From assembly GCA_016192065.1 (NCBI GenBank), contig JACPUX010000040.1, positions 1 to 64,000 on the forward strand: a stretch of DNA of 64,000 nt. The letters are read 5' to 3'. Each line of letters starts with the position of its first letter. Position 1 is the first letter of the stretch. The position numbers were made by a program, and so were the translations under genes. Below, in pieces: positions 8,251 through 17,027 of this stretch. A model generated the notes under the pieces. That model made no database searches and was not told the origin of the DNA. It saw only the letters and a list, made by a program, of their open reading frames with translations. Source of the DNA: Betaproteobacteria bacterium. GTDB taxonomy: Bacteria > Pseudomonadota > Gammaproteobacteria > Burkholderiales > Casimicrobiaceae.

Positions 8251-8403
8251 TCAGCAGACGCAACGGCCGACCGCCGCCAGGGAGTCGCGGATCGCTTTGG
8301 GTTCGCCATCGCGGCGAAAAGTCCGGCATCCAGGATAGTCAACGAACTGGACACTGGCTTTCGCCAGCGGCACGGTGTCAAAGAGCGCGTCCTTGGGTTT
8401 CAC
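8251..8403 (-). CDS. Candidate 50-aa protein coupled to the aminotransferase
   Basis: A GTG at 8403 overlaps the TGA of the aminotransferase (GTGA) and opens a 50-codon frame starting MKPKDALFDTVPLAKASVQF and ending AIRDSLAAVGRCVC. The composition is protein-like (balanced charge, YPGCRTFRRDGEPK turn region, two C-terminal cysteines) rather than the Arg/Ala/Pro-rich noise of shadow frames here. I recognise no family. It could be a small coupled protein or the tail of a lost gene. A ribosome site would lie inside the aminotransferase end; none is strong. Confidence 0.35.
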   Translation of the reverse strand: MKPKDALFDTVPLAKASVQFVDYPGCRTFRRDGEPKAIRDSLAAVGRCVC

Positions 8404-9593
8404 ACCATGGCGCGAATCACACCAGCCAAGCACTCCACTCCCAACTCGATCCGCGCCGGCGGCACGGTGACGAAGGCCAGGCGCAGGGTTTCGATCTTGG
8501 GTGCATTGGCGTAGAAGGGCGCGCCGGGCACGAAGGCGACGTTCTGCTCCACGGCGCGCGCAAGCACGGCGGTGGCATCCAAACCTTGCGGTAATTCCAC
8601 CCACAGGAACATGCCGCCTTGCGGTCGATTCCACGTTACCCCTTTGGGCATGTGGCGCGTCAGGGCATCGAGCATGGCCAGGCATTGGTCACGATAAAGC
8701 GCGCGTATGCTGGGAATGTGTTGATCGAGGAAACCGTCTTTCACCACTTCGTAAGCCGCTTGCTGGCTCAGCGTGGCGGTGTGCAAATCGGTAGCCTGCT
8801 TGGCCTGCACGAGCTTGGCGCGAATCGCCGCCGGGGCGATGACAAAGCCAAGGCGCAAGCCGGGCGCCAGCACTTTGGAGAAGGAGCCCATGTACACCGT
8901 GCGCTCCGGCGCCAGCGTGCGGATGGCCGGGGGCACCTCACCGGCATAAGACAACGCGCCGTAGGGGTCGTCTTCGAGAATCAGCAGATCGAGTTCGCGG
9001 GCTTTTGCCGCGAGCGCCTGGCGCCGCGCCAGGGGCAAAAGGCGTCCGGTGGGATTCTGAAAGTTCGGCAGGCAATAAAGAAACTTGGCGCCGCGTAGGG
9101 ATTCATCCATGGTCTCGGGCAAGAGGCCGTCGGCATCGGATTCGAGCGCCACGAAGCGCGGTTCGAAAAGCGAAAACGATTGCAGTGCGCCAAGGTAAGT
9201 CGGCGTTTCCACGAGCACTCGGTCACCTGGGTCGACCAACACTTTGGCCAAGAGATCGAGCCCCTGCTGCGAGCCTGAAACGATCAGCACGTCATCGGCC
9301 AGGACCGGCGCCTCGGGGCGCGAAAAGCGCTTGGCCACCCACTCGCGCAATGGCGCATACCCTTCGGTGGCACTGTATTGCAAGGCTTCGCGGCCGCGCT
9401 CGGAAAGCACCTTGGCAAAGGCGACTTGCATCGCCTCGACCGGAAAGGTGGCGGGCGCGGGCAAGCCGCCGGCAAACGAGATCACCTCGGCACGCTCGGT
9501 GATCTTGAGGATTTCACGGATCGCCGAGCTTTGCAGCGCTCGAGCACGGGCGGAAAGGAATCGGTCGAAATCGGGGCGGTAGTGTCCTTGCAT
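8400..9593 (-). CDS. PLP-dependent aminotransferase (2-aminoadipate/aromatic type, LysN-like)
   Basis: This 397-aa fold-type I aminotransferase resembles LysN/KAT-like enzymes that transaminate 2-aminoadipate, aromatic or branched amino acids. Visible features are the N-terminal ISFAGGLPAP, the LPNFQNPTG region, EDDPYGAL with the cofactor-binding Asp and Tyr, and the PLP lysine in SFSKVLAPGLRLGF. The C-terminal GGMFLWVELP and AVEQNVAFVPGAPFY blocks are typical. The exact substrate cannot be read from sequence. I chose ATG 9593, which has GGAAG a few bases upstream, over a GTG at 9605. A frameshifted paralogue remnant lies at 1122-1308, and a possible 50-aa protein overlaps the stop. Confidence 0.88.
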   Translation of the reverse strand: MQGHYRPDFDRFLSARARALQSSAIREILKITERAEVISFAGGLPAPATFPVEAMQVAFAKVLSERGREALQYSATEGYAPLREWVAKRFSRPEAPVLADDVLIVSGSQQGLDLLAKVLVDPGDRVLVETPTYLGALQSFSLFEPRFVALESDADGLLPETMDESLRGAKFLYCLPNFQNPTGRLLPLARRQALAAKARELDLLILEDDPYGALSYAGEVPPAIRTLAPERTVYMGSFSKVLAPGLRLGFVIAPAAIRAKLVQAKQATDLHTATLSQQAAYEVVKDGFLDQHIPSIRALYRDQCLAMLDALTRHMPKGVTWNRPQGGMFLWVELPQGLDATAVLARAVEQNVAFVPGAPFYANAPKIETLRLAFVTVPPARIELGVECLAGVIRAMV

Positions 9594-9686
9594 GGTGTCT
9601 TCCACTTGTGGCGGTTGCGGGAGGGTCGCGAGCCTCGTGAGCCCGCGAGGAAAAAGGGGAAGTATCGCCGCCCGCGACCCCTGCGG

Positions 9687-10328
9687 TCAAACCTCAGCGG
9701 CCACGGGATAGGTGCCACCGCCATAGGGCGCGGCCCGAAATTGGGGCAGGGCCTCAGCTTCGGCGCTCAGCGCTTCCAACTGCGGGAACCGACCCTGCGC
9801 CAGAAAATCGGCGGTCTTTTGCCGGGCGAAATAGAACATCACCGCGCTGGTAATGGCGGCCTGGCTGATCGCACCGCGCCCCAAGGCGATGGGCGCGCGC
9901 TCCAGTTCCAGTTCGAGTTCGGAAAACCCGGCGAGCATTTGCCCCGATACTCGCGCGAGCCAGGCCTCGTGTTGCTTTTCGGCGGGGCGAAGCTCGCGTT
10001 CGTAGACGATCTGCACACTCTTCTCGCCCGCCGCCAGCGCGAGGCCCAGCAGGCGCAAGTCATGCGCGAGCGCGTCGAGCGCTCCAGGCATGAGGCTGCG
10101 CGGCCGTGCCAGTGCTTGGGCGTATTCCAGAATGAGGGTGGAGTCCATGAGCACCGTGCCATCGTCGCAGACCAGGGTGGGCGCTTTCACCACCGGATTG
10201 ATGCGCCGAAAGGCCTCGAAGCCACGAAACACCGAAAGCGATTGGTGCTCGAAGGCGAGGTCCAGGAATTGCAGCGAAATCGCGACGCGACGCACGTAGG
10301 GGGAATCGAGCATGCCGATGAGTTTCAT
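9687..10328 (-). CDS. Glutathione S-transferase family protein
   Basis: This 213-aa cytosolic GST-like protein has a thioredoxin-fold N-terminus starting MKLIGMLDSPYVRRVAISLQ. In many bacterial GSTs the SPY(V/S)RRV motif places the catalytic Ser/Tyr and the G-site. Pro-rich VVKAPTLV contains the conserved cis-Pro, and DGTVLMDSTLILEYA binds the glutathione gamma-glutamyl part. The all-helical C-terminal domain follows. The start at 10328 gives the family N-terminus; an upstream ATG adds ten atypical residues. It lies 40 bp after the catalase-like gene on the same strand, so the two may form an oxidative-stress operon. The substrate is unknown. Confidence 0.87.
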   Translation of the reverse strand: MKLIGMLDSPYVRRVAISLQFLDLAFEHQSLSVFRGFEAFRRINPVVKAPTLVCDDGTVLMDSTLILEYAQALARPRSLMPGALDALAHDLRLLGLALAAGEKSVQIVYERELRPAEKQHEAWLARVSGQMLAGFSELELELERAPIALGRGAISQAAITSAVMFYFARQKTADFLAQGRFPQLEALSAEAEALPQFRAAPYGGGTYPVAAEV

Positions 10329-10368
10329 GGGTCTTCCGATCTCGGTAATTGTGGGCACGGGGGGTGTT

Positions 10369-11352
10369 TCAAGCTGCGCCGCGGCCCTTCTGGCTTTGGA
10401 AGTAGACGACCTTGCGCGCCCGCATCACGTCGCCCACGGGGCGATGCGCGGCCAGCGCCTGCCAGGGGTCGAAGACCGCGGCCGCGACGGTTTGGGCAAA
10501 CTCGGAATCGGCGCTGGCGTCCTGTTGGGGCAGAATCAGATTCGCCACCGTGACATAGGGCGTGGGCCAATCGACGCTGGCATCTTCGATCGGGGTCGTC
10601 GCTTCGCTCACGAAAGGCTGCACCTGCAACTCCCAGACCAAATCCTGGGCGGCGAGGCGACCCGCGAATTCCTCGCCCCAGCGCTCGGGTGCGCTCTTCA
10701 CGGTCGGCCCGTTGGACGGCAGGGGCACCAGGCGCAGCCGCACGGCATAGGGACCGTTGGCGATCGGCGCGGCACTGTAGAACGGATTGGCGGCGAATCC
10801 GCCAAAGGGACGGCTCACGGTCTTGAGCATGGTTCCCATGCGCGCAAGCCCAGCGAAGAAGCCATAGCGTTTGATGAGATATTTCACCAGAGCCGCGCCG
10901 CCTTCGGAGGCCGCCACCACGAAATCGACGAACTCGCCGCTCTTGGGGAAGGCGAATTTCTCCTGGTTGATCAAGGTGAAATCCTGGCTCACCGCCGGGC
11001 CGCTGCCCAGCGCGGATTCGCCCACGACACCGAACACGCGCAAGGCGAAGCCGCGGATGTCCGGCTGTCGATCCGAGGCGATGTCCATGCCGCCATTGGA
11101 CAAGCGCAGCCAGACCTCGTGGTTGCCCGGTGCCGCGAACAGGCCTTGGGCCGCGAACTCGGGCAAGCCGCCCAGGACTTCCAGACGACCCTTGGCCGTG
11201 AGAAGTTGTTTGCGGTGCAAGGCGCGCCCTTTGCCGTACTTGGCGGACTTTTTCGCCTGGATGGCGGCGAATTTGGCGGCATATCCCGCGAAGCGTTGGT
11301 CTTCGTCAGAGGGAATCTCTTCCCGCCAGGCGGTGCTGGGAGTTTGCGACAT
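10369..11352 (-). CDS. Catalase-fold heme protein (short catalase-related family)
   Basis: This 327-aa protein belongs to the short catalase-like family, well below the roughly 480 residues of a monofunctional catalase. Recognisable parts are RALHRKQLLTAKGRLEVL, where His aligns with the distal heme His of catalases, and LFAAPGNHEVWLRLSNG and PDIRGFALRVFG, matching the VRFS...RDPRGFAVKFY region. Near the C-terminus, RKVVYFQSQ matches the R-x3-Y proximal heme ligand. Short members often act as peroxygenases or have weak catalase activity, so the reaction is not certain. Met codons at 11352 and 11367 are both possible. It is probably co-transcribed with the GST downstream. Confidence 0.82.
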   Translation of the reverse strand: MSQTPSTAWREEIPSDEDQRFAGYAAKFAAIQAKKSAKYGKGRALHRKQLLTAKGRLEVLGGLPEFAAQGLFAAPGNHEVWLRLSNGGMDIASDRQPDIRGFALRVFGVVGESALGSGPAVSQDFTLINQEKFAFPKSGEFVDFVVAASEGGAALVKYLIKRYGFFAGLARMGTMLKTVSRPFGGFAANPFYSAAPIANGPYAVRLRLVPLPSNGPTVKSAPERWGEEFAGRLAAQDLVWELQVQPFVSEATTPIEDASVDWPTPYVTVANLILPQQDASADSEFAQTVAAAVFDPWQALAAHRPVGDVMRARKVVYFQSQKGRGAA

Positions 11353-11500
11353 GGCGGGTTTTTCCATATGGCGAGGCGTACATTGTAGCCGCGAGCCGCC
11401 GCATGAGGTAGGCGCAGTCTTTTCCAACGCGGTATGAGCCTGGAAGTAGGGCTGCGGTGACCCCGCCGCAACCGGGCCCCGGCAGCCTCACACCCCAGGC

Positions 11501-11535
11501 CCAAAACGACGACGGGGAAGCGTCACCGCTTCCCC
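11501..11535 (-). terminator. Rho-independent terminator of the IPTL-CTERM gene
   Basis: A perfect 9-bp stem, GGGGAAGCG / CGCTTCCCC with a 4-nt loop (11514-11535), lies about 55 bp downstream of the minus-strand surface-protein gene. On that strand it is followed, after a few bases, by a short T-run (complement of 11503-11506). Confidence 0.65.
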
Positions 11536-11588
11536 GCCAAACAGCATCGACGGCAATTTGCCCGCCAACGCCCGGACCGCCTTGCCGC

Positions 11589-13592
11589 TCAGTGGCGGCG
11601 ACGCGCCCGTATGGCCGCGCCTAGCCCAAGCATCAGCGAAAGCAAACCCAGACCCCAAGGCGAAAGCGTGGGAATAGCCGCGGCCGCACCTGCCGGCGCG
11701 TTGCCCGTGCCTTGAATGACAAAGTTGTAGGGGTTCTCGTCGGCGTCATCGTTGTTGACGTTGACCGTGCAGGTGTCGGTGCCCACGTTGGTGGGCAGGT
11801 ATTGCACGGTAAACGTGGTCGAGCCCGCAGCGGCTACCGTGGTCGCCGGTTGCACGCTGACCGAGAATTCGCCGCAGCCCGCACCCGAGAGCGTTACCGC
11901 ACCCGCACCCAGGGTCATCGTGGCGCCCCCGGAGTTGGCGATCGTGTAGGTACGCGCCACGGGTGTACCCATGGTGGTGGTGCCGAAATCGGTATAGTCA
12001 GCCAGCGAAGGCGTGACATCGCCGTCGGCAATCGGCGTGGCATTACCGGTGATTTGGATTTCCGGCGCAGCCGCCGCAGCAACGGTGATGCAAGCGGAAA
12101 ACTCCGAGGTGTCATTGGTAGTCAGGTTGGTCGCCGTGGCCGTTATCGCATGCCCCGCGGTCAAAGCCCCGGCGGCGAGGTTTACAGCGATGTTTCCCGA
12201 TCCATCGGTGGCGAAATTGTTACTACCTAGGTAGACTTGCCCCTCGCCATACCCCGAGGGGTCGCAGGACGGCGAAGAGAAGAACTCCACTCGAAAGGAC
12301 GTGCTCGCGGTGCTGTTGAGGGTGCCGACGATGGCGCCACCGGTGGTAGCCGAAGTCAGCACTGGGAAGTTTTGCAGCGAGTTGGGTCCGGCATCGGGAT
12401 CGCCGAGGTCATTAAGCGTCACGCCATCGAGGTTGAGGTCGATGCCCAGGTTGCCATTGGAATAGATCAGGTTTGCCCGAATGCGGTTGCCACTGTAAGG
12501 CCCGACCGAACTGATGGCCACGCCGCGCCCACCGTTATAGGCGATGGTATTGCCATCGTTCGCATCACCTATGCTGTTGTCGGGAGCGGCCACGAGTACG
12601 CCATGACTGGAGTTCCCCATCGGCAGGCCAGAGGCACTCACGCCGATGTAATTCTCCAGCACCGAATTCGCACCGGCCAGGTTGCCGCCAATCAAAACGC
12701 CCCAGCCATCGTTGCCGGAGATGACGTTACTGTAGACGCCGTTGTCCGCACCCTGGTTGATCCAAACGCCGCATGCATCGTTCCCGCGGCCGTTATCTCC
12801 GCTCGGGTCCACGCCAATATAGTTTCCGCTGATCGTATTGCTGTCGTGCCCGTTGATCACCACGCCACAATTGCCGTTGGCGGAAATGACGTTCCGCCCC
12901 GCCGCGGTGCCGTCACCGATAAAATTGCCGTCCGCATTGTTCCCCGGCCCCAACAAAGCGCTGAGGGAAACACCGTGAATTCCATTGCCCGCGCTGCTGC
13001 CGTCGGCACGCAAGCCGATGAAGTTTCCCAACACCGAATTGGAGCTCGAACTGCCGTTAACCACGGGGTCGCCCAGGCGAATTCCGCTGGCAGCGAAGTT
13101 GACAATCGCCAGGCCTCGCACTGTTGATCCGATCCCATTGGCTAGCAACCTCAGGCCATCTGCGCCCGCTCCAGCGCCCCCGCCGTTCAGTTCAATGAGG
13201 ATAGTGCCATTCCACCCCACAGCTGCGTTATTCTGCGTCGCCCCGGTTTGCGAGTAGCCATCGATTAAGACGCGCGTCGTAACGGTCGGCAAGGGCGAGG
13301 CCGGAGCAATGGTGTGCACGCCGGCACCGGGAATGTTGAACCGAATCTCGTCGGAGGTTCCAAACGCCGCGCCGCTGTTCGGGCAATCCGCCGACGCAGG
13401 ACCGGCGCTGTTGATCAGCGTAATCGCTTCGCGCAGCGTGCAGGCACCGTCGGTCGCAATGGTGTCGCCCGTTCCGGTGACGGTCAAAATGGCCGCCTGC
13501 ACCGGCGCCGCAAGCGTCAGACCTACCGCAAACACACACCAGGCACTCTGCCGGCGCGCACCGCCAGCAATCTTTTGCAACTTGGAATTCAA
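11589..13592 (-). CDS. Surface beta-helix protein with CSLREA start and IPTL-CTERM sorting tail
   Basis: This 667-aa exported protein begins with a signal peptide (hydrophobic WCVFAVGLTLAAPVQA), then a CSLREA-type domain (GTGDTIATDGACTLREAITL) and a long right-handed parallel beta-helix rich in GNxIG and NVISGN turns. An Ig-like/choice-of-anchor segment follows (VARTYTIANSGGATMTLG). It ends in the sorting signal IPTLSPWGLGLLSLML plus basic RARRRH, the IPTL-CTERM motif handled by an exosortase-type system. The best start is a TTG at 13592, preceded by GGGAG about 7 nt upstream; the ATG at 13676 would put 28 odd residues before the signal peptide. It is a monocistron with its own terminator. 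Function unknown, probably surface-attached. Confidence 0.85.
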   Translation of the reverse strand: MNSKLQKIAGGARRQSAWCVFAVGLTLAAPVQAAILTVTGTGDTIATDGACTLREAITLINSAGPASADCPNSGAAFGTSDEIRFNIPGAGVHTIAPASPLPTVTTRVLIDGYSQTGATQNNAAVGWNGTILIELNGGGAGAGADGLRLLANGIGSTVRGLAIVNFAASGIRLGDPVVNGSSSSNSVLGNFIGLRADGSSAGNGIHGVSLSALLGPGNNADGNFIGDGTAAGRNVISANGNCGVVINGHDSNTISGNYIGVDPSGDNGRGNDACGVWINQGADNGVYSNVISGNDGWGVLIGGNLAGANSVLENYIGVSASGLPMGNSSHGVLVAAPDNSIGDANDGNTIAYNGGRGVAISSVGPYSGNRIRANLIYSNGNLGIDLNLDGVTLNDLGDPDAGPNSLQNFPVLTSATTGGAIVGTLNSTASTSFRVEFFSSPSCDPSGYGEGQVYLGSNNFATDGSGNIAVNLAAGALTAGHAITATATNLTTNDTSEFSACITVAAAAAPEIQITGNATPIADGDVTPSLADYTDFGTTTMGTPVARTYTIANSGGATMTLGAGAVTLSGAGCGEFSVSVQPATTVAAAGSTTFTVQYLPTNVGTDTCTVNVNNDDADENPYNFVIQGTGNAPAGAAAAIPTLSPWGLGLLSLMLGLGAAIRARRRH

Positions 13593-13867
13593 GATTTGCT
13601 CCCTTCCGTTGATTCCGGCCAGCGGCCCGATACCGCAGTCTTCTCTTTCGGCGGCGCGCGGCCACCGCCTGCTCAAGACGCCCGTGATCGAGGGGATCCA
13701 ACAGAAAGCCGACGTCCTTGGCGCGAGATTGTGCCTGACACCGGGTCACCCGCGCAAGGGCATAGCCGCTAGCGCGCAGCCGCCGGCGCGAGGCACCCGC
13801 CGGGCCGATTTTTGCCGTGATCTTGCCGCCCCCCCGAATTCGCCGGGAGGTACACGGCAATGCCGCT

Positions 13868-15211
13868 TCAGCCCTGGCGCAGCACTCCGGCCAAATCCGC
13901 TTGGAAGGGATTGCGCCGCTGCACCAGCACGGTCCAGACCAGGCTATAGAGCAAGGTACCACCCAGCATGGCGGCGACATTGCGATAGATCGGCCCGGCA
14001 AGTTCCGGCATGGGCGCGATGTTGAGGAAGACATAACCCATGCCAAGAATGCCCATCAATTGCGGCAGCGGAAATAAAGGCGAGCGGAAGGGCCGCACCT
14101 GTTGTGGCAGGCGCAGCCGCAGGACAATGAGGTCGAGATGCACGATCAAATAGGCCACCAGCCAGCAGCCCGCCGCCGCTACGGTCAGCGAGAGAATGGC
14201 CGAAGCGTCTAGCCCCAGCGGCACGCGCACGGCGGCGATGGCGAGCGCGAAGATGATCAGCGCCCAGGTCGGCGCGCCGCGAGCGTTCTGCGCGGCAAAC
14301 ACACGGGGCAGTTGCCCGCTTTGTCCCATACCCTGAATCATGCGCGATACGCTCGCGAGCACGGTGTTGAGCAGGGTCGCGCTGCCGAGGATGGCGAGCA
14401 CCACGAAGGCGAGCTTGGCGCCCGGGCCAAAGATCGCCAGGGCCAGATCGACGTGCGGCGTCGCGCCGCCCAGCTTCTCGGCCGTAAGCATGCGCATGCC
14501 GGCGAGGCAGAACGTGGCATACACCGCGACCACCAGCACCAGCCCGATAATCATGGCCCTGGGCAGATTGCGCCTGGGGTCACGCGCATCGTTGATCATG
14601 GGGCAGACGAACTCCAGGCCAACCAGGCCCCAGAAGGCCAGCGCCACCAGCGAGAAAGCGGCCGCGCCATCGAGCGCCAACGGCGGCAACGTCGTGCCCG
14701 CGCCGCTGCCCAAGCCGGCGAAGCCGATCACGAACAGGCCCAGAAACATGATCGCCACCAGGGCGCTCTGAATATGCGCGAAAACATCGATGCCGCGCAG
14801 ATTGAGAAAACAGAAGAGCGCCAGCAGCAGGAGACTGGGATAAGGCAGGATACTCACGAGGCCCGGCGCCACATCGGCGAGCAGCGTGTCCACCAGAATC
14901 AGCTCCGCGGGGATGCCCAGAAGCGCGACCGCCACATAACCCGAGAGTGTCGCGACGATGGCAAGGCCCGGCCCCAGCGCCGCCTGGGTGTAGGCGCTGA
15001 CCGAACCGGACTTGGGCAACATCAAGGCCAGTTCGGCGAAGGAACACACGTAGGTCAAGGCCAGCAGGCCGGATATACCGATGGCCAGCAAAAAATTCAT
15101 GGCGCCCAGACCCGTGCCATTCAGCATGGTGATCATGGTGCTCTGCACCACCACCACTCCGACGGCGGTGGCGATCATCGCTGACAGCGGTAGAGCCTTC
15201 TGACTATTCAT
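13868..15211 (-). CDS. APC-family amino acid/polyamine permease
   Basis: This 447-aa inner-membrane permease has about 12 hydrophobic segments, starting AMIATAVGVVVVQSTMITML. It has the APC-superfamily pattern: a Gly-rich first unwound helix, FAELALMLPKSGSVSAYTQA in helices 2-3, and the large loop with DARDPRRNLPRAM before helix 6. It follows the succinate-semialdehyde dehydrogenase gene by 18 bp on the same strand, and a divergent omega-aminotransferase lies beyond that. This context points to uptake of GABA, putrescine or a related amine, but the substrate is inferred only from neighbours. The start at 15211 has an AGGAGG-like site (complement of 15216-15222). Confidence 0.87.
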   Translation of the reverse strand: MNSQKALPLSAMIATAVGVVVVQSTMITMLNGTGLGAMNFLLAIGISGLLALTYVCSFAELALMLPKSGSVSAYTQAALGPGLAIVATLSGYVAVALLGIPAELILVDTLLADVAPGLVSILPYPSLLLLALFCFLNLRGIDVFAHIQSALVAIMFLGLFVIGFAGLGSGAGTTLPPLALDGAAAFSLVALAFWGLVGLEFVCPMINDARDPRRNLPRAMIIGLVLVVAVYATFCLAGMRMLTAEKLGGATPHVDLALAIFGPGAKLAFVVLAILGSATLLNTVLASVSRMIQGMGQSGQLPRVFAAQNARGAPTWALIIFALAIAAVRVPLGLDASAILSLTVAAAGCWLVAYLIVHLDLIVLRLRLPQQVRPFRSPLFPLPQLMGILGMGYVFLNIAPMPELAGPIYRNVAAMLGGTLLYSLVWTVLVQRRNPFQADLAGVLRQG

Positions 15212-15229
15212 TGTTTCCTCCTGATTTGT

Positions 15230-16669
15230 TCAAGCGCCAAAACTGACCAGCTTGGTATCCAGATAGGCATGCAAGCCCTCCGGCCCGCTCTCGGAACCCA
15301 AGCCGCTTTCCTTCACACCGCCGAAGGGCGTCTCCGGTTGCGAAACGCCGAAGTGATTGACGCCGACCATCCCGGCCTCCAGGCGATCGGCGAGGCGATG
15401 CGCGGCAACCAGATCGCGGGTGAACAGATAAGCGGCCAGGCCATAGGGCAGCGAGTTGGCGGCGGCGAGCGCGGCGTCCAGGTCCTGCCAGGCATTGATC
15501 ACGGCAATCGGCCCGAAGGGCTCCTGTTGCATGATCCGCGCCGTCGCCGGAACCTCGGCGAGCACCGTGGGCTGGAAAAAGAACCCGGCACGAGGCAATG
15601 CCCGGCCGCCGCAAAGCAGCTTGGCACCGTGCGCCAGGGCATCATCCACCAGCGCGTGCAGCTCGGCCACGCGCCGGGCATGGATTACTGGCCCCATGGC
15701 GGTTTCAGCGGCGAGTCCATCGCCCACCTGAAGCGCCTGCGCGCCGCGCGCGAAGATTTCGGCGAACTCCGCCACCCGCGCTTGATGCACCAGAAACCGC
15801 GTCGGCGAAGTACACACCTGCCCGGCGTTGCGAAATTTGGCGCTGACCGAAAGCTTCGCCACGCTGCTCGCGTCCGCATCCGCCAACACCAGCACCGGCG
15901 CGTGCCCCCCGAGTTCCGCGGTGAAACGCTTGACGCCACGCGCGCACAATTCACCCAGATGTTTGCCGACGCTGATTGATCCGGTGAAGGAGACTTTACG
16001 AATGGCCGGATCGGCGATCAGCGTTTCTGAAACGAAGGGCGGATCGCCGCACACCAGATTCAGTACTCCCGGTGGCAGCCCGGCGTCGTGAAAAGCGCGC
16101 ACCAGTTCCATCGCCGTGCCCGGCGTTTCTTCGGCCGGTTTCAGAATAGCGCTGCAGCCCGCGGCAAGCGCCGCGCCCACTTTGCGCGCCGGCAGGTTCA
16201 TGGGGAAATTCCAGGGCGTGAACAGCGCTGCCGGTCCCACCGGCACCGGCAGCACCGCCTGCGCCAAGACGTTTTCGCTGCGCGGCGGCACCAAACGGCC
16301 ATAGGCGCGTTTGCCCTCTTCGGCAAGGAACTCGATGATCTCGGCCGACAGCAAAACCTCGCGCTTGCTCTCGGCCAGCGGCTTGCCCTGCTCCAGGGTC
16401 ATCACCGTGGCGATGGTCTCGGCGCGTTCGCGCAGCAAGCGCATGGCACGGTTGATGATCTCGCCGCGCGCTTGCGCCGGCAGGCGGCGCCAAACTTCGC
16501 AACCACCACGCGCCGCCCGGACCGCGGCCGCGATCTCCTGCCCCCCAGCTAGAGGCAGTTCGGCGAGGACGGCGCCGGTGGCAGGGTTCAGCACGGGTCG
16601 GGTGCCGGCGCTGGATTGACGCAGCCATTGCCCATCGATATATAAAGCGAGTTGCGGATAGTCCGACAT
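15230..16669 (-). CDS. gabD: NAD(P)-dependent succinate-semialdehyde dehydrogenase
   Basis: This 479-aa cytoplasmic enzyme should oxidise succinate semialdehyde to succinate. It carries the aldehyde dehydrogenase hallmarks: TPWNFPMNLPARKVGAALAA and CSAILKPAEETP for cofactor binding, FTGSISVGKHL, the general base Glu in ELGGHAPVLV, and the catalytic Cys in NAGQVCTSPTRF. The assignment within the family rests on overall similarity to GabD/SSADH (EQGKPLAESKREV, GVNHFGVSQPETPFGGVKESG). It pairs with the permease downstream and the divergent aminotransferase as a GABA or polyamine route. Start codons at 16672 and 16669 are adjacent; 16669 is better spaced from GGGAAG. Confidence 0.88.
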   Translation of the reverse strand: MSDYPQLALYIDGQWLRQSSAGTRPVLNPATGAVLAELPLAGGQEIAAAVRAARGGCEVWRRLPAQARGEIINRAMRLLRERAETIATVMTLEQGKPLAESKREVLLSAEIIEFLAEEGKRAYGRLVPPRSENVLAQAVLPVPVGPAALFTPWNFPMNLPARKVGAALAAGCSAILKPAEETPGTAMELVRAFHDAGLPPGVLNLVCGDPPFVSETLIADPAIRKVSFTGSISVGKHLGELCARGVKRFTAELGGHAPVLVLADADASSVAKLSVSAKFRNAGQVCTSPTRFLVHQARVAEFAEIFARGAQALQVGDGLAAETAMGPVIHARRVAELHALVDDALAHGAKLLCGGRALPRAGFFFQPTVLAEVPATARIMQQEPFGPIAVINAWQDLDAALAAANSLPYGLAAYLFTRDLVAAHRLADRLEAGMVGVNHFGVSQPETPFGGVKESGLGSESGPEGLHAYLDTKLVSFGA

Positions 16670-17027
16670 CATTTCTTCCCGTTCATTAGGACGCGTGCCC
16701 CAGGACATCTTCGATCACACCACGCGCCGGGGATTTGTAACACCCGAGATCGCACCTGACAACGCCGAAACGCGCAAGCTGCCGCTCGATTCCCTTCCCA
16801 CGAGCAGCTTCGGGAACCCTTGGGCGCGCTTACGAGCACCACGAGCGCGGCTTCGCCGTTCGTGAGATCAAGGAGATACGTGCCGCGCTCGCCCGCACTC
16901 GCTTTGCGGCGCACGCGCCGGTCCACTGTTTGGCGCCTCCCCTTGCCGATTTGGGATACTGCATACACAAACCCTCGGGGTAAGCTCGCCCGGCGCGGGG
17001 CGCTGCCCGCGGTCAGGAATGGTGGAC
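16670..17027. other. Divergent promoter region between gabD-like and aminotransferase genes
   Basis: About 360 bp separate the two divergent starts. It must hold both promoters. I see no confident -35/-10 pair, operator palindrome or gene; a minus-strand frame here (GTYLLDLTNGEAALVVLVSA) looks somewhat protein-like but lacks a ribosome site and family. Confidence 0.4.

Noticed and set aside
12237-13127. 296-codon + strand frame opposite the surface protein
   Set aside because: It is the complement of a repetitive beta-helix gene with a clear signal peptide and sorting tail; the peptide resembles no family.
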